From NCBI RefSeq assembly GCF_003337435.1, contig NZ_QPJS01000002.1:62001-126000 (forward strand): a stretch of 64,000 nucleotides of DNA, read 5' to 3'. The translations under genes and the position numbers were made by a program. Positions 24,829 to 33,848 of this stretch are shown here, one piece after another; positions within the stretch are counted from its first letter, which is position 1, and each line of letters begins with the position of its first letter. Under the pieces are notes generated by a model. That model had not been told where the DNA came from. It ran no database searches and saw only the letters and a list, made by a program, of their open reading frames with translations. Origin of the DNA: Schleiferia thermophila. GTDB lineage: Bacteria; Bacteroidota; Bacteroidia; Flavobacteriales; Schleiferiaceae.

Positions 24829-27329
24829 TGCTCCCTGTCAATCACCCCAAGCCCTATACCGTAGTAGAAATTGCACATATTCTTAAAGCCGACATTTTTG
24901 GCTCTCAAGCAAATAATCATATCCTGATTCGGAACCTTTGGACAGATACCCGTCAAAGTGTTAAAACTTCGGAGAGCATCTTTTTTTGTTTGAGAGGTCC
25001 TCATTTTGATGGTCACAATTTTTTAGATGAAGCTGCAAAAAAGGGAATGTTCTGCTGTGTAGTGGACTGTCTTCCAGAACAATTGAGACCTGATGTAACC
25101 TACTTAATGGTCAGAGATACTAAAGAAGCTCTTCAGCAGCTGGCCGCTCACCATAGAAGTCAGCTGTTAGAGACCCGATTTATCGCAATTACAGGTTCCA
25201 ATGGAAAAACAATGGTAAAAGAGTGGCTGTATGATCTTCTGCATCCCCATTATAATTGCTCGAAGAGCCCCTTAAGCTATAATTCTCAAATCGGCGTGCC
25301 GCTTTCGGTTTGGAAATGTTCTGCCGAAAATCAGTTTGCCATTATCGAAGCCGGGATTTCTCTTCCTGGCGAAATGGAAAGACTACGGCACATCATCCAG
25401 CCACAGATTGGCGTATTTACTCACCTGGGAAGTGCCCACGATGCTGGTTTTCAGAGCAGAGAACAGAAACTGGCCGAAAAAGCCCGGCTTTTTTATACCT
25501 GTGAATCTATTCTTGTCGGCGCCGATCAGCCAGATGTAGTCGATTACTTTAGAAAAATCTATCCCGAAAAAAAACTGCTAACGGTCTCTTCCACTTGTAC
25601 AAAGGCTGATTTTACATTTCAAACAAATGCTTCAGGTGAAGTATTTTTTTCCAGCAAACACTACGATTTGGAAAGAATAAAAATTTCCTCTCCTTTTAAA
25701 GACATCATTTCCAACAAAAATCTCATACTTGCGCTAAGTGCAGGCCTGGTGCTTACTGACGGAAATTTACAGCTGATTGAAAAGATTCCCACCCTTTTTC
25801 AGGTGCGAATGCGAATGGAATGGACCAGGGGGCTCAATGATTGCATGATACTGAACGACTGTTATACTTCTGATCCAGAAGCACTGCAGCAAGCATTACA
25901 AACTTTACTGACTTCTGGCCAGTACCGAAAAAAAATAATTGTACTCTCAGAATTTGACCAATTGACAGAAGCAGATGAACAAATGGCGTTTTCCACACTG
26001 CTCGAAACGCTGAAATCATCAGAAAAACTATCAGATACCAAAGTACTGTATGTAGGAGCCGACAAATTTGAAAAATTATCTGAACTACCTGTTGAAAAAG
26101 CAGTGTTCACTACTACACAACATTTATTGAGCTACCTCAAAAAAAATCCTCCGACCCAATCCGATATTTTACTCAAAGGTGCCAGAAAATTTCAATTTGA
26201 ATCAATAGCCGAACAGCTTTCGGCCAGTCTCCATGAAACGCGAGTGGAAATCAATCTATCCGCAATTGGTAGAAACCTTTCCTTTTTTAAATCCTTACTG
26301 CCAGTGGGAACCAAATTGATGGCAATGGTAAAAGCAGCCTCCTACGGCTCCGGCTCCTTTGAACTTGCACGCTATCTTGCCTCATTAGGCGTAGATTATC
26401 TGGCTGTCGCATATGCCGACGAAGGAGTAGAGCTGAGAAATGCTCACATTACCATGCCCGTGATGGTAATGAACGCCCATACTCATCTATTGCCCCTGAT
26501 TTTTGAGAATAATCTTGAGCCTCAGATTTTTAGTTTTGGACAAATCAACTTCTTGAAAAATTTTGAAACCAATTCTCCCCTGAGCATTCATATTAAAATT
26601 GATACGGGAATGCATAGACTTGGTTTTAAAAGCACTCAATTGAAGACTTTACTAAATGAACTATCCGTGCTGAAAGAGACACTACGCGTAAGAAGCATTC
26701 TTTCTCATCTATCTGCTGCTGACGATCCTAAAGAAGACAAGTTTACACATTGGCAAATCGAACAATTTCACAGAGCTGCTGATCAAATCGATAAGGTATT
26801 GGGGTATCATCCTATCCGGCATATATTCAATACTGCCGGAATTCTTGACCATATGGATGAGAGAAGTGAAATGGTCAGAATCGGTATCGGAATGTATGGC
26901 ATTTCGCACAGACCTGACTTACAAATTCATTTGCAACCCGCTATCGAATGGCACTCTTTCGTATCTCAGGTAAAAGATTTGGAACCCGGGGATTCCATTG
27001 GTTATGGACGTTCGTTTGTAGCAACAAAAAAAATGAAAACCGCAACCATAGCTCTGGGATATGCCGACGGGTTTCGGCGAATTCTGAGCAATGGCCGCGG
27101 AGGCGTTTATATCAAGGGTATTTATTGCCCTGTGATAGGAAGGATTTGTATGGACATGACCATGGTAGATGTCAGCCACATACCGGATGTTGAAGAAGGT
27201 GACCCTGTCGAAATCATTGGACCAAACCAAGCCATCGAAAAACTGGCACAAGCCATGAACACGGTACCCTATGAAGTGCTGACTTCTATAGGAACCAGGG
27301 TAAAAAGGGTGTATTTTAAAGAAAGTTAA
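24828..27329 (+). CDS. Bifunctional MurF ligase / alanine racemase
   Basis: An 833-residue fusion. Residues about 1-455 are UDP-MurNAc-tripeptide:D-Ala-D-Ala ligase with the ATP loop T122-GSNGKT128 and the substrate segment SPLSYNSQIGVPLSVW. Residues about 465-833 are a PLP-dependent alanine racemase with the Schiff-base lysine K502 (MVKAASYGSG), the catalytic tyrosine Y726 (GYGRSF) and GRICMDMTMVD. One polypeptide would both supply D-Ala and add D-Ala-D-Ala to the peptidoglycan precursor. This fusion is characteristic of Bacteroidota. It overlaps tdk by one base at the start and the convergent barrel gene by 4 at the end. Confidence 0.95.
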   Translation: MLPVNHPKPYTVVEIAHILKADIFGSQANNHILIRNLWTDTRQSVKTSESIFFCLRGPHFDGHNFLDEAAKKGMFCCVVDCLPEQLRPDVTYLMVRDTKEALQQLAAHHRSQLLETRFIAITGSNGKTMVKEWLYDLLHPHYNCSKSPLSYNSQIGVPLSVWKCSAENQFAIIEAGISLPGEMERLRHIIQPQIGVFTHLGSAHDAGFQSREQKLAEKARLFYTCESILVGADQPDVVDYFRKIYPEKKLLTVSSTCTKADFTFQTNASGEVFFSSKHYDLERIKISSPFKDIISNKNLILALSAGLVLTDGNLQLIEKIPTLFQVRMRMEWTRGLNDCMILNDCYTSDPEALQQALQTLLTSGQYRKKIIVLSEFDQLTEADEQMAFSTLLETLKSSEKLSDTKVLYVGADKFEKLSELPVEKAVFTTTQHLLSYLKKNPPTQSDILLKGARKFQFESIAEQLSASLHETRVEINLSAIGRNLSFFKSLLPVGTKLMAMVKAASYGSGSFELARYLASLGVDYLAVAYADEGVELRNAHITMPVMVMNAHTHLLPLIFENNLEPQIFSFGQINFLKNFETNSPLSIHIKIDTGMHRLGFKSTQLKTLLNELSVLKETLRVRSILSHLSAADDPKEDKFTHWQIEQFHRAADQIDKVLGYHPIRHIFNTAGILDHMDERSEMVRIGIGMYGISHRPDLQIHLQPAIEWHSFVSQVKDLEPGDSIGYGRSFVATKKMKTATIALGYADGFRRILSNGRGGVYIKGIYCPVIGRICMDMTMVDVSHIPDVEEGDPVEIIGPNQAIEKLAQAMNTVPYEVLTSIGTRVKRVYFKES

Positions 27330-27928
27330 AACAACTTATATCCTATGGATATCATCCAGAGCGAGGCTCTCGAATCGGTTGAAATACTTTGTCCTTCGAC
27401 CTTTACTTGATTGGCAAATCGGGAAAGTCCAAATTCATATCTTGCTTCCACCATCAGCTTCCAGAAATCCAGGCCTATTCCTATTTGACCTCCTAAGCTT
27501 CCATCTTTCAGACCATTGTCCAGCACATCGTTGGTAGAATAAAAATTATAACTCAACACAGGGCCAATGTTGGCACGTGCAGGTCCCAATTTTAACCCAA
27601 ACAGGACTGGAAAATCCAATCGGCTCACAGCAACTGATTCCGAAATTGGCTCATTGTTGGCATTCCTGCCCGAGTATTCTACATTTATTAATGAATAATA
27701 AGCCTCTGCTCTGACCTGATACGTAAGAAAGTTGATCGCACTGAATACACCGAAGTGAAAACCGTATTTTGATTCACCAGCTTGTAGTGATTCGACGATT
27801 TGACCGGGATTATTAATGTCATCCATGTTCAATCTCGTATTGTTAAGCCCGGCCTTAAAACCTAAATCAAATTGAGCGGTTGCCGCTAAGCCTGAGAAAA
27901 GCAACAAGGCGAATAACAGGTTTTTCAT
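27326..27928 (-). CDS. Outer membrane beta-barrel protein, porin-like
   Basis: A 200-residue protein with a signal peptide ending in the Bacteroidota-style TAAATAQ site (MKNLLFALLLFSGLAATAQ). It then shows alternating hydrophobic beta-strand patterns (FDLGFKAGLNNTRLN, YGFHFGVFSAINF, VRAEAYYSL, GGQIGIGLDFWKLMVEARYEFG) and ends in WMISIGYKLF, the aromatic-terminated last strand expected of an outer membrane barrel (PorT/OmpA-like 'outer membrane beta-barrel' family). No specific function can be assigned. Confidence 0.85.
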   Translation of the reverse strand: MKNLLFALLLFSGLAATAQFDLGFKAGLNNTRLNMDDINNPGQIVESLQAGESKYGFHFGVFSAINFLTYQVRAEAYYSLINVEYSGRNANNEPISESVAVSRLDFPVLFGLKLGPARANIGPVLSYNFYSTNDVLDNGLKDGSLGGQIGIGLDFWKLMVEARYEFGLSRFANQVKVEGQSISTDSRASLWMISIGYKLF

Positions 27929-28030
27929 TGTTAGGTACTTTTATCTGCAAACTAATAAAGAAACTATTTCAATTGTTTTGTTTTTTCACGTACCAGGGAT
28001 ATTACATATGTGTTTTCGAATTTTTCTCCA

Positions 28031-28957
28031 TTAAAGGCTGGACAATATTTTTTGCACTATTTCACTTTGGCTTGGATAGGCAAATCTGTTGAACTTTTTT
28101 CCGGTAATCATTTCGTAAAGCAGCATATACCTTTCGCTGATTTCGAGTACTTTTTCATCTGTCATTACTGGTATTTTATCCCCCGGCCGGCCCTGAAAAC
28201 CGTTTTCAATCAACCATTGTCTGACAAATTCTTTGGAAAGTTGCTGCTGAGCGAGTCCTTTTGATTGCCGCTCATTATACTCATGCCGGTAAAAATACCG
28301 CGACGAATCCGGTGTGTGAATTTCGTCAATAAGAACCAGATTACCTTCTTTATCTTTTCCAAACTCATACTTTGTATCTACTAAAATAAGCCCTCTGTTT
28401 GCTGCCAGCTGCGAACCATGTTCAAATAGTTTGAAGGAATAATCTACAAGTGTGTCCCACTCTTTTTCGGTTACAATGTTTCTTTTCAAAATTTCTTCTG
28501 CCGAAATATCCTGATCGTGCACTCCTACGGCTTCCTTTGTAGTCGGTGTAATGATCGGCTCGGGAAGCTTGTCGTTTTCTTTCAAGCCTTCAGGTAGTTT
28601 TATGCCACACAACTCTCTGCTGCCCGCCTGATATACACGCCAGGCATGGCCTGCGAGATAACCTCGCACCACCATTTCTATTTTGATCGGTTCTGCTGCA
28701 TATCCGATACTGACAAATGGCAACGGTGAGCTGATGTACCAGTTGGGTACCAGGTGTTTCGAGGCTTCCAGAAAATGAGTAGCAATTCCATTCAATACAG
28801 CTCCTTTGTAGGGAATCGACCTTGGTAAAATCACATCAAAGGCAGAAATTCGGTCGGTAGCAATCATAGCCACCTTTCCAGATTCAAAAAAATAGACATC
28901 TCTAACTTTTCCTCTGTAGAAATGTTTCACTCCGGGGATTTCTAAGCAATCGCTCAT
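28031..28957 (-). CDS. purC: Phosphoribosylaminoimidazole-succinocarboxamide synthase
   Basis: A 308-residue purine biosynthesis enzyme that joins CAIR and aspartate using ATP to give SAICAR. Diagnostic segments are FYRGKVRDVYFF, ATDRISAFDVILPRSIPYKGAVLN, IEMVVRGYLAGHAWRVY, LVDTKYEFG and LIDEIHTPDSSRYF. The length matches the longer (SAICAR synthase, eukaryote-like) class common in Bacteroidota. It lies 9 bases downstream of phoH and is probably co-transcribed with it. Confidence 0.96.
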   Translation of the reverse strand: MSDCLEIPGVKHFYRGKVRDVYFFESGKVAMIATDRISAFDVILPRSIPYKGAVLNGIATHFLEASKHLVPNWYISSPLPFVSIGYAAEPIKIEMVVRGYLAGHAWRVYQAGSRELCGIKLPEGLKENDKLPEPIITPTTKEAVGVHDQDISAEEILKRNIVTEKEWDTLVDYSFKLFEHGSQLAANRGLILVDTKYEFGKDKEGNLVLIDEIHTPDSSRYFYRHEYNERQSKGLAQQQLSKEFVRQWLIENGFQGRPGDKIPVMTDEKVLEISERYMLLYEMITGKKFNRFAYPSQSEIVQKILSSL

Positions 28958-28966
28958 TAAAATTTT

Positions 28967-29962
28967 TTAAATCATATTAATATCTTCGGGATTGACTTTT
29001 CTGATGCCTGTGTGTTCATATTTGTTGTACTCATTGATGATTTTTTTGACCAATTTATGTCTGATCACATCCATCTCATCCAATTTCACAACAGCAATTT
29101 CTTTTATTTCCTTCACGATTTTCAGTGCCTGAATCAGACCTGATTTTTGGTTTTTTGGAAGATCAATTTGTGTAAAGTCCCCTGTTATCACAAATTTGGC
29201 CGATCTTCCCATTCTGGTGAGAAACATTTTCATCTGAGCCTCTGTAGTGTTCTGTGCTTCATCCAAAATCACAAATGCATTGTCAAGCGTTCTACCCCGC
29301 ATAAAAGCCAATGGGGCTATCTGAATAACCCCTGTTTCCATATACATAACCAATTTTTCGTGGGGTATCATGTCCAGCAGAGCATCGTAAAGAGGCTGAA
29401 GGTATGGATCCAGTTTTTCCTTCAAATCACCAGGTAAAAATCCGAGATTCTCCCCAGCCTCCACCGCCGGCCTGGTCAAAATAATTCTCTTCACTTGTTT
29501 ATTTTTAAGAGCGCGGACTGCCAGCGCTACAGCGGTGTAAGTCTTTCCAGTGCCCGCGGGGCCCACAGCAAATACCATATCGCTTGTTTCTACGGCATCT
29601 ATTATTTTTTGCTGATTTGGAGTTTGTGCTTTGACGATGTGACCATTTACACCGTACAAAAGCACTTTTTCCCTGGCACTTTCGCTGAGCATCTTATTTC
29701 TCTCCTCTGCAGAAGACACCAATATTCTCTCCAGTTGATGCTCCGAAATAGATTGAAATCTCTCTAAGTGCGTAATGATGTGTTCGATCTTTGATTCAAA
29801 ATCGATTAAAATTTCTTCCGGACCACTGGCTCGTAATTCATTGCCTCGGGCAGTAATCTTCAAGGCTGGAAAATGCGCTTGTATGATGTTAAGGTATTTA
29901 TTATTGGTTCCATAGATCTTGCCCGGCAAGGATTTTTCTAACTCTAAAGCCTTTTCTGTCAA
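28967..29962 (-). CDS. phoH: PhoH family ATPase
   Basis: A 331-residue protein. A short N-terminal KH/NYN-like segment (AHFPALKITARGNELRASG) precedes a P-loop ATPase domain with GPAGTGKTYTAVALAV (Walker A), FVILDEAQNTTEAQM (Walker B) and TGDFTQIDLP. PhoH/YbeZ proteins act in ribosome maturation and RNA turnover together with YbeY, whose gene is about 12 kb away here. There is no ATG before the conserved region, so the start is taken as TTG, with an in-frame stop about ten codons farther upstream. Confidence 0.93.
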   Translation of the reverse strand: MTEKALELEKSLPGKIYGTNNKYLNIIQAHFPALKITARGNELRASGPEEILIDFESKIEHIITHLERFQSISEHQLERILVSSAEERNKMLSESAREKVLLYGVNGHIVKAQTPNQQKIIDAVETSDMVFAVGPAGTGKTYTAVALAVRALKNKQVKRIILTRPAVEAGENLGFLPGDLKEKLDPYLQPLYDALLDMIPHEKLVMYMETGVIQIAPLAFMRGRTLDNAFVILDEAQNTTEAQMKMFLTRMGRSAKFVITGDFTQIDLPKNQKSGLIQALKIVKEIKEIAVVKLDEMDVIRHKLVKKIINEYNKYEHTGIRKVNPEDINMI

Positions 29963-30009
29963 ATGCTTATCTGTTTTTTTGTGAAATGATTACTTAAAAC
30001 CTCTTATCT

Positions 30010-30017
30010 TAACTTTG
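30010..30017 (+). promoter_or_regulatory. Promoter -7 element (TAACTTTG)
   Basis: An exact TAnnTTTG match 48 bases before the first gene of the six-gene operon at 30,066. A TTTG at 29,978 is too far upstream for the standard spacing, so only the -7 box is supported. Confidence 0.4.
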
Positions 30018-30065
30018 TCTGCAAAATAAATGTTTTCCAGCCACTAATCAAAGCCCACTACCGGA

Positions 30066-30893
30066 ATGTCCATCATCACATTAACCTCCGACTATGGATT
30101 AAGGGATCATTTTGTGGCTTCACTTAAATCATTGATTTACCAACATTACGAAAATTGCAGAATCATAGATATATCTCATCAAATATCTACTTTCAAAGTA
30201 GCCGAAGCAGCTGCACTCCATCTGCTTTGCAAACCTTTCTTTCCTGAAAAAAGCATTCATCTGATTTGTATAAACGAAAATCCACCCAACTCCACGGCCA
30301 AAATTCTTTGCTCTATGGTCGAAGGTCAATACTATATTTCATTTAATAACGGTTTTATTCCAAGTATCAATTTTTTTTCCACTCCTGTTAAGGTCGTTGA
30401 AATTCCGGTTAATTCCGGGGATAGACATACATGGAAAGCACAGACATTGGCCAAAGCTGCTGCCTCCCTAGCAAGGGGAGCCTCACTGACCGACATAGGG
30501 ATTGAAACACAAGACATCGGAACTCCTTTTTTTCAACAGCCATTTGCTAAGAATAGTGGTCAGCTCTTTGTTGGACAGGTCATTTTTATTGATGAATATG
30601 GAAATGTTGTCACTAACTTTCACAAAAAGCTATTTGAAAAAATTTTGCTTAAATCACCCTTTGAAATCATAATTCGCAACCACGCTACAAAAAAAATCAT
30701 TGGTTCATATGAAGAGCTTTCATCAATCAATGAATCTGAGATGTTTGCTATATTTAATGCATCTGGTTTTCTGGAACTGGGGTTGAAAAACAGTGCAAAT
30801 ACGCATCAACCTAAAGGATATGCGAAAAGTATAGGCATTTCCAGTTTGTTTGGGATTAAACACAACGACTTGGTCAATATACATTTAATATGA
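30066..30893 (+). CDS. SAM hydrolase / SAM-hydroxide adenosyltransferase (DUF62)
   Basis: A 275-residue protein of the DUF62 / fluorinase-like family. The N-terminal SIITLTSDYGLRDHFVASLKSLI holds the conserved Asp-Tyr-Gly and the following D-x-x-V. DISHQISTFKVAEAA and the C-terminal FIDEYGNVVTNFH are also typical. Family members use water (hydroxide) to split S-adenosylmethionine into adenosine and methionine; none of the halogenase-specific loop is expected here. It opens a compact operon whose later members include a nucleosidase and a radical SAM enzyme. Confidence 0.9.
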   Translation: MSIITLTSDYGLRDHFVASLKSLIYQHYENCRIIDISHQISTFKVAEAAALHLLCKPFFPEKSIHLICINENPPNSTAKILCSMVEGQYYISFNNGFIPSINFFSTPVKVVEIPVNSGDRHTWKAQTLAKAAASLARGASLTDIGIETQDIGTPFFQQPFAKNSGQLFVGQVIFIDEYGNVVTNFHKKLFEKILLKSPFEIIIRNHATKKIIGSYEELSSINESEMFAIFNASGFLELGLKNSANTHQPKGYAKSIGISSLFGIKHNDLVNIHLI

Positions 30894-31183
30894 TACGGAT
30901 CGTAAAAATGACTTTTTCAGAACATAAAACTGAGGATTTTCTCAAACTTTTTGATGCAACCAAAGATTTGATCCGAAATCAGCCCGGCTGTAAAGGTTTA
31001 AAGCTTATTCGCAACTTAAATCAACCAAATGTGTTTTTTACCATTTCGATTTGGGAGGATGAAAAAAGTCTGGAAAACTACCGAAACAGTGAAGTATTCA
31101 AAACTGTTTGGACTCAGACAAAACGCTTATTCGCAGATAAACCTGAAGCATGGAGCACAGAAGAAATTTTCCATTTAGAATAA
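30890..31183 (+). CDS. ABM-domain protein (putative quinol monooxygenase-like)
   Basis: A 97-residue single-domain protein with the dimeric alpha-beta barrel pattern of antibiotic biosynthesis monooxygenases: an opening strand (MIRIVKMTFSEHK), helix FLKLFDATKDLIRNQPGCKGLKLI, the strand FFTISIWEDEKSLENYRNSEVFK, and a C-terminal helix. Such proteins act on quinols or degrade haem, or simply serve as small oxidoreductase folds. It overlaps the SAM hydrolase by 4 bases (ATGA) and the next gene by 34, so translation is coupled. Confidence 0.8.
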   Translation: MIRIVKMTFSEHKTEDFLKLFDATKDLIRNQPGCKGLKLIRNLNQPNVFFTISIWEDEKSLENYRNSEVFKTVWTQTKRLFADKPEAWSTEEIFHLE

Positions 31184-32040
31184 GACCGATAGTATTTATT
31201 ACCTTTTTTGGACTGTCGCTGCATTTAAATGCACAGAAAAAACCGGATTTGTTTAAAATTTTTAACAGTAAAGGGAAAGAGGTTTCCTGGAAAAAACTTG
31301 TAAACACTGCTCGTACCTCAGATCTGGTCTTTTTCGGAGAATATCACGATGACCCGATAATTCACTATTTGCAATTACAAGTACTCAAAGAACTTTCCAA
31401 GACTGTCAGAAACCTCGCCCTGGGATTGGAAATGATAGAATGGACGGATGCTGACCTACTTGAAAAATATGTATCACACACCATTGATGAACACACATTT
31501 TTAAAAAATGCAAAGTCATTGTGGACCAATTATTCCACAGATTATGCTCCAATGGTGAAATGGGCTGTAGACAACAAAATTGTTGTATTTGGTTCAAACG
31601 TTCCGAGAGCCTGGGCTTCCGGTGTATACAAATATGGTTTCACCTATCTGGACACGATTCAGTCCGAACTTAAATCGAAACTGCCACCTCTTCCAATCCC
31701 TTTTGAACCGGACCTTCCCGGCTATAAAAAAATGCTTGAAATGGTACCTGGTCATGGAGGAGAAAACTTTCCTAAAGCGCAGGCAATTAAAGACGCATCC
31801 ATGGCCTGGACCATAGCAAAAAAACTTGCTGATGGACATACGGTCCTTCACCTTAATGGTGCCTATCATACTCTGAATTTCGAGGGGATTATTTGGTACA
31901 TCCAGCAATATACATCCAATGTGAAAATAATTTCAATAACTACGGTAAGACAAAATCAAATTCAAAAATTGGAAAAAGAACACAGAGGTAAAGCGGATTT
32001 CATCATTGTCGTTCCGTCAGATATGATCAGAACTCACTAA
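31150..32040 (+). CDS. ChaN-like haem-binding family protein
   Basis: A 296-residue protein with an N-terminal hydrophobic signal ending near LHLNAQ. It has the ChaN/PhuW family motifs: SDLVFFGEYHDDPIIHYLQLQVL (conserved GE-x-H-D) and LALGLEMIEW near the N terminus and, in the C-terminal part, LNGAYHTLNFEG. Characterised relatives are iron-regulated lipoproteins that bind stacked haem; here no lipobox Cys is apparent, so a periplasmic protein is likelier. It begins inside the last 34 bases of the ABM gene. Confidence 0.8.
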   Translation: MEHRRNFPFRIRPIVFITFFGLSLHLNAQKKPDLFKIFNSKGKEVSWKKLVNTARTSDLVFFGEYHDDPIIHYLQLQVLKELSKTVRNLALGLEMIEWTDADLLEKYVSHTIDEHTFLKNAKSLWTNYSTDYAPMVKWAVDNKIVVFGSNVPRAWASGVYKYGFTYLDTIQSELKSKLPPLPIPFEPDLPGYKKMLEMVPGHGGENFPKAQAIKDASMAWTIAKKLADGHTVLHLNGAYHTLNFEGIIWYIQQYTSNVKIISITTVRQNQIQKLEKEHRGKADFIIVVPSDMIRTH

Positions 32041-32047
32041 CAGAAAC

Positions 32048-32869
32048 ATGAACGAACTTTTACTTGTTTTTGCTACCATTCAAGAGGCAAAGCCCTTTAT
32101 AGAGATCACTGATGCCAAAAGTAACCGAAAAAGGCCATTTATTCATACGGCAACCGACGAAAATACTTCTATTCTGATCACCGGAATAGGGGTTTTCAAT
32201 GCGAGCATTCGCTTGACAGAATACCTTTCTACACAGCCACTTCCTTCCCTAGTAGTTAATGTTGGATTGGCTGGAAGTTTTGGTTTAATCCAGGGTCAGT
32301 GGTACAAAGCATCTGCAATCAGTTATTACGATAGCAAAACACATTACACAGATATCATATGTCGAGAAGAAAAATACGCACATTTGCATACGGTAAATAC
32401 ACCAGCTGACAAAGTAAAAATGGCTGAAAATCCAAACTGGATGTACGACATGGAGGCCTATGGTCTATTTGCGTCTGCAAGATATTTTCTTAACCATCAT
32501 CAATTTCAGATTTTCAAATATATTTCTGACAGGGACGGCACATTAGTATCGATTAAAAACTCTCTATCCGGCTATACAGATTTATGCCCGATGGTTTGGT
32601 CCGGAGTAAAACAATTATTTCAGAAAATTATGTCTTTTAAAAATGACGAAAGTACAATGCATTCATTTAGAGATAAATTTGAAGTATTTTGTACAAAAAA
32701 CAGACTTTCTTTTAGTCAAAAAAATTTATTAATGGAACGTCTTACATATTTAAAAAATTTAGGATTTAAAGAAGTAGTAGACACACTTCTTCAAAAATCC
32801 TATCGTGAATTTACCGATAGAGACAGGAGATTTGCTGAAATACTTAATGAGTTAAATAAATATGAATAA
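32048..32869 (+). CDS. Nucleosidase / nucleoside phosphorylase-fold protein
   Basis: A 273-residue protein. The first ~200 residues follow the PNP/MTAN fold: LLLVFATIQEAKPF, ITGIGVFNASIRL, LVVNVGLAGSFG (GLAGS motif) and MYDMEAYGLFASARYF, corresponding to the D-M-E motif that recognises the ribose. It is similar in outline to futalosine hydrolase and methylthioadenosine nucleosidase. The last ~75 residues are an added helical, charged extension of unknown role. A radical SAM gene begins inside its last codons, which suggests it may recycle 5'-deoxyadenosine or process that enzyme's product; this is inference. Confidence 0.75.
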   Translation: MNELLLVFATIQEAKPFIEITDAKSNRKRPFIHTATDENTSILITGIGVFNASIRLTEYLSTQPLPSLVVNVGLAGSFGLIQGQWYKASAISYYDSKTHYTDIICREEKYAHLHTVNTPADKVKMAENPNWMYDMEAYGLFASARYFLNHHQFQIFKYISDRDGTLVSIKNSLSGYTDLCPMVWSGVKQLFQKIMSFKNDESTMHSFRDKFEVFCTKNRLSFSQKNLLMERLTYLKNLGFKEVVDTLLQKSYREFTDRDRRFAEILNELNKYE

Positions 32870-33848
32870 AAAAGTAATTTATATAGAAAATACACTCGTA
32901 GAAAATGAATATGCCGCCGTTGTAAAAAAAATTCATCCTGAACATATCGAATTTATTGACTCTTATAAAGACGTCTTAAACCAAAAAGGTGGGAACTGGC
33001 GCTTCCAAAAAAACTATCAATCCATCATTTTAGCAAAAAGAAGGGACACATTCTTCTATAAAGCAAGTCCTTTAACTCAAGTGATCGAATCGAAAAACTT
33101 TTACTACAATACCCTGGCAATCAATTGTCTTTTTGACTGTGAATACTGCTATTTACAGGGAATGTTTACGACTCCTCATCTTGTATTGTTTCTCAACAAT
33201 CAGGACTTTATATGCGAAACCCGAAAGTTAAGCAGCTCCCTGGGTGAGCCTTTTTACATGGCTATTTCTTACGATACAGATTTACCAGCTCTTGAACATT
33301 GGTACCCCTATTGCTCGGAGTGGATAGATTATGCAGCTTCCGACCCCAACATTACCATCGAAATACGGTCAAAAAGCGGCTTGAAATCTCATTTTTCTAC
33401 AAAGAAACCTTTGAAAAATGTGATCCTTTCCTGGAGTATTTCACCCAATGAAATACTATCGGCATATGAACACTCTACACCTTCTCTTGAGCACAGAATT
33501 AAAGCAATCAATCACGCGATCTCTCAGGGTTGGAGAGTAATGCTGTGTATTGACCCGATTATCAAAATAAAAGGATATCAGGAAATCTACTCTCGTTTTA
33601 TAAAATATATTACCCAGATAATTGATCTGAAAAAAATTTATGGGTTTAGCATAGGAACCTTCAGAATGCATACCAACTATCTAAACAACATCCGAGCACA
33701 AAGACCGGAAAGTTCCTTATTGTGGTATCCCTATGAAAGAAATCATCAGCATGCAGGTTATCCAGAAAATGAGAAGAAAAAATTGATTCAGCTTGTAAAA
33801 TTTGAATTAGAACAAATTGGTGTTACAAAAATCTTTGAATATGAATAA
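32862..33848 (+). CDS. Spore photoproduct lyase-like radical SAM protein
   Basis: A 328-residue radical SAM enzyme of the SPL family. The iron-sulfur motif C-x3-C-x2-C is C89-C93-C96 (NCLFDCEYCYLQG), almost the same position as in the Bacillus enzyme. Downstream segments LSWSISPNEILSAYEHSTPSL and RIKAINHAISQGWRVMLCIDPI match the SPL pattern. By recollection of the Bacillus sequence, the H-atom-donating cysteine (C141) has no equivalent here: the region reads MAISYDTDLPALEH. The organism shows no sign of sporulation. The start overlaps the nucleosidase stop by 8 bases (ATGAATAA). Confidence 0.85.
   Translation: MNKKVIYIENTLVENEYAAVVKKIHPEHIEFIDSYKDVLNQKGGNWRFQKNYQSIILAKRRDTFFYKASPLTQVIESKNFYYNTLAINCLFDCEYCYLQGMFTTPHLVLFLNNQDFICETRKLSSSLGEPFYMAISYDTDLPALEHWYPYCSEWIDYAASDPNITIEIRSKSGLKSHFSTKKPLKNVILSWSISPNEILSAYEHSTPSLEHRIKAINHAISQGWRVMLCIDPIIKIKGYQEIYSRFIKYITQIIDLKKIYGFSIGTFRMHTNYLNNIRAQRPESSLLWYPYERNHQHAGYPENEKKKLIQLVKFELEQIGVTKIFEYE

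Noticed and set aside
28170-28195. CCCCCGGCCGG string in purC as a third repeat copy
   Set aside because: It is inside conserved coding sequence (QGRPGDKIP) and has no surrounding similarity.
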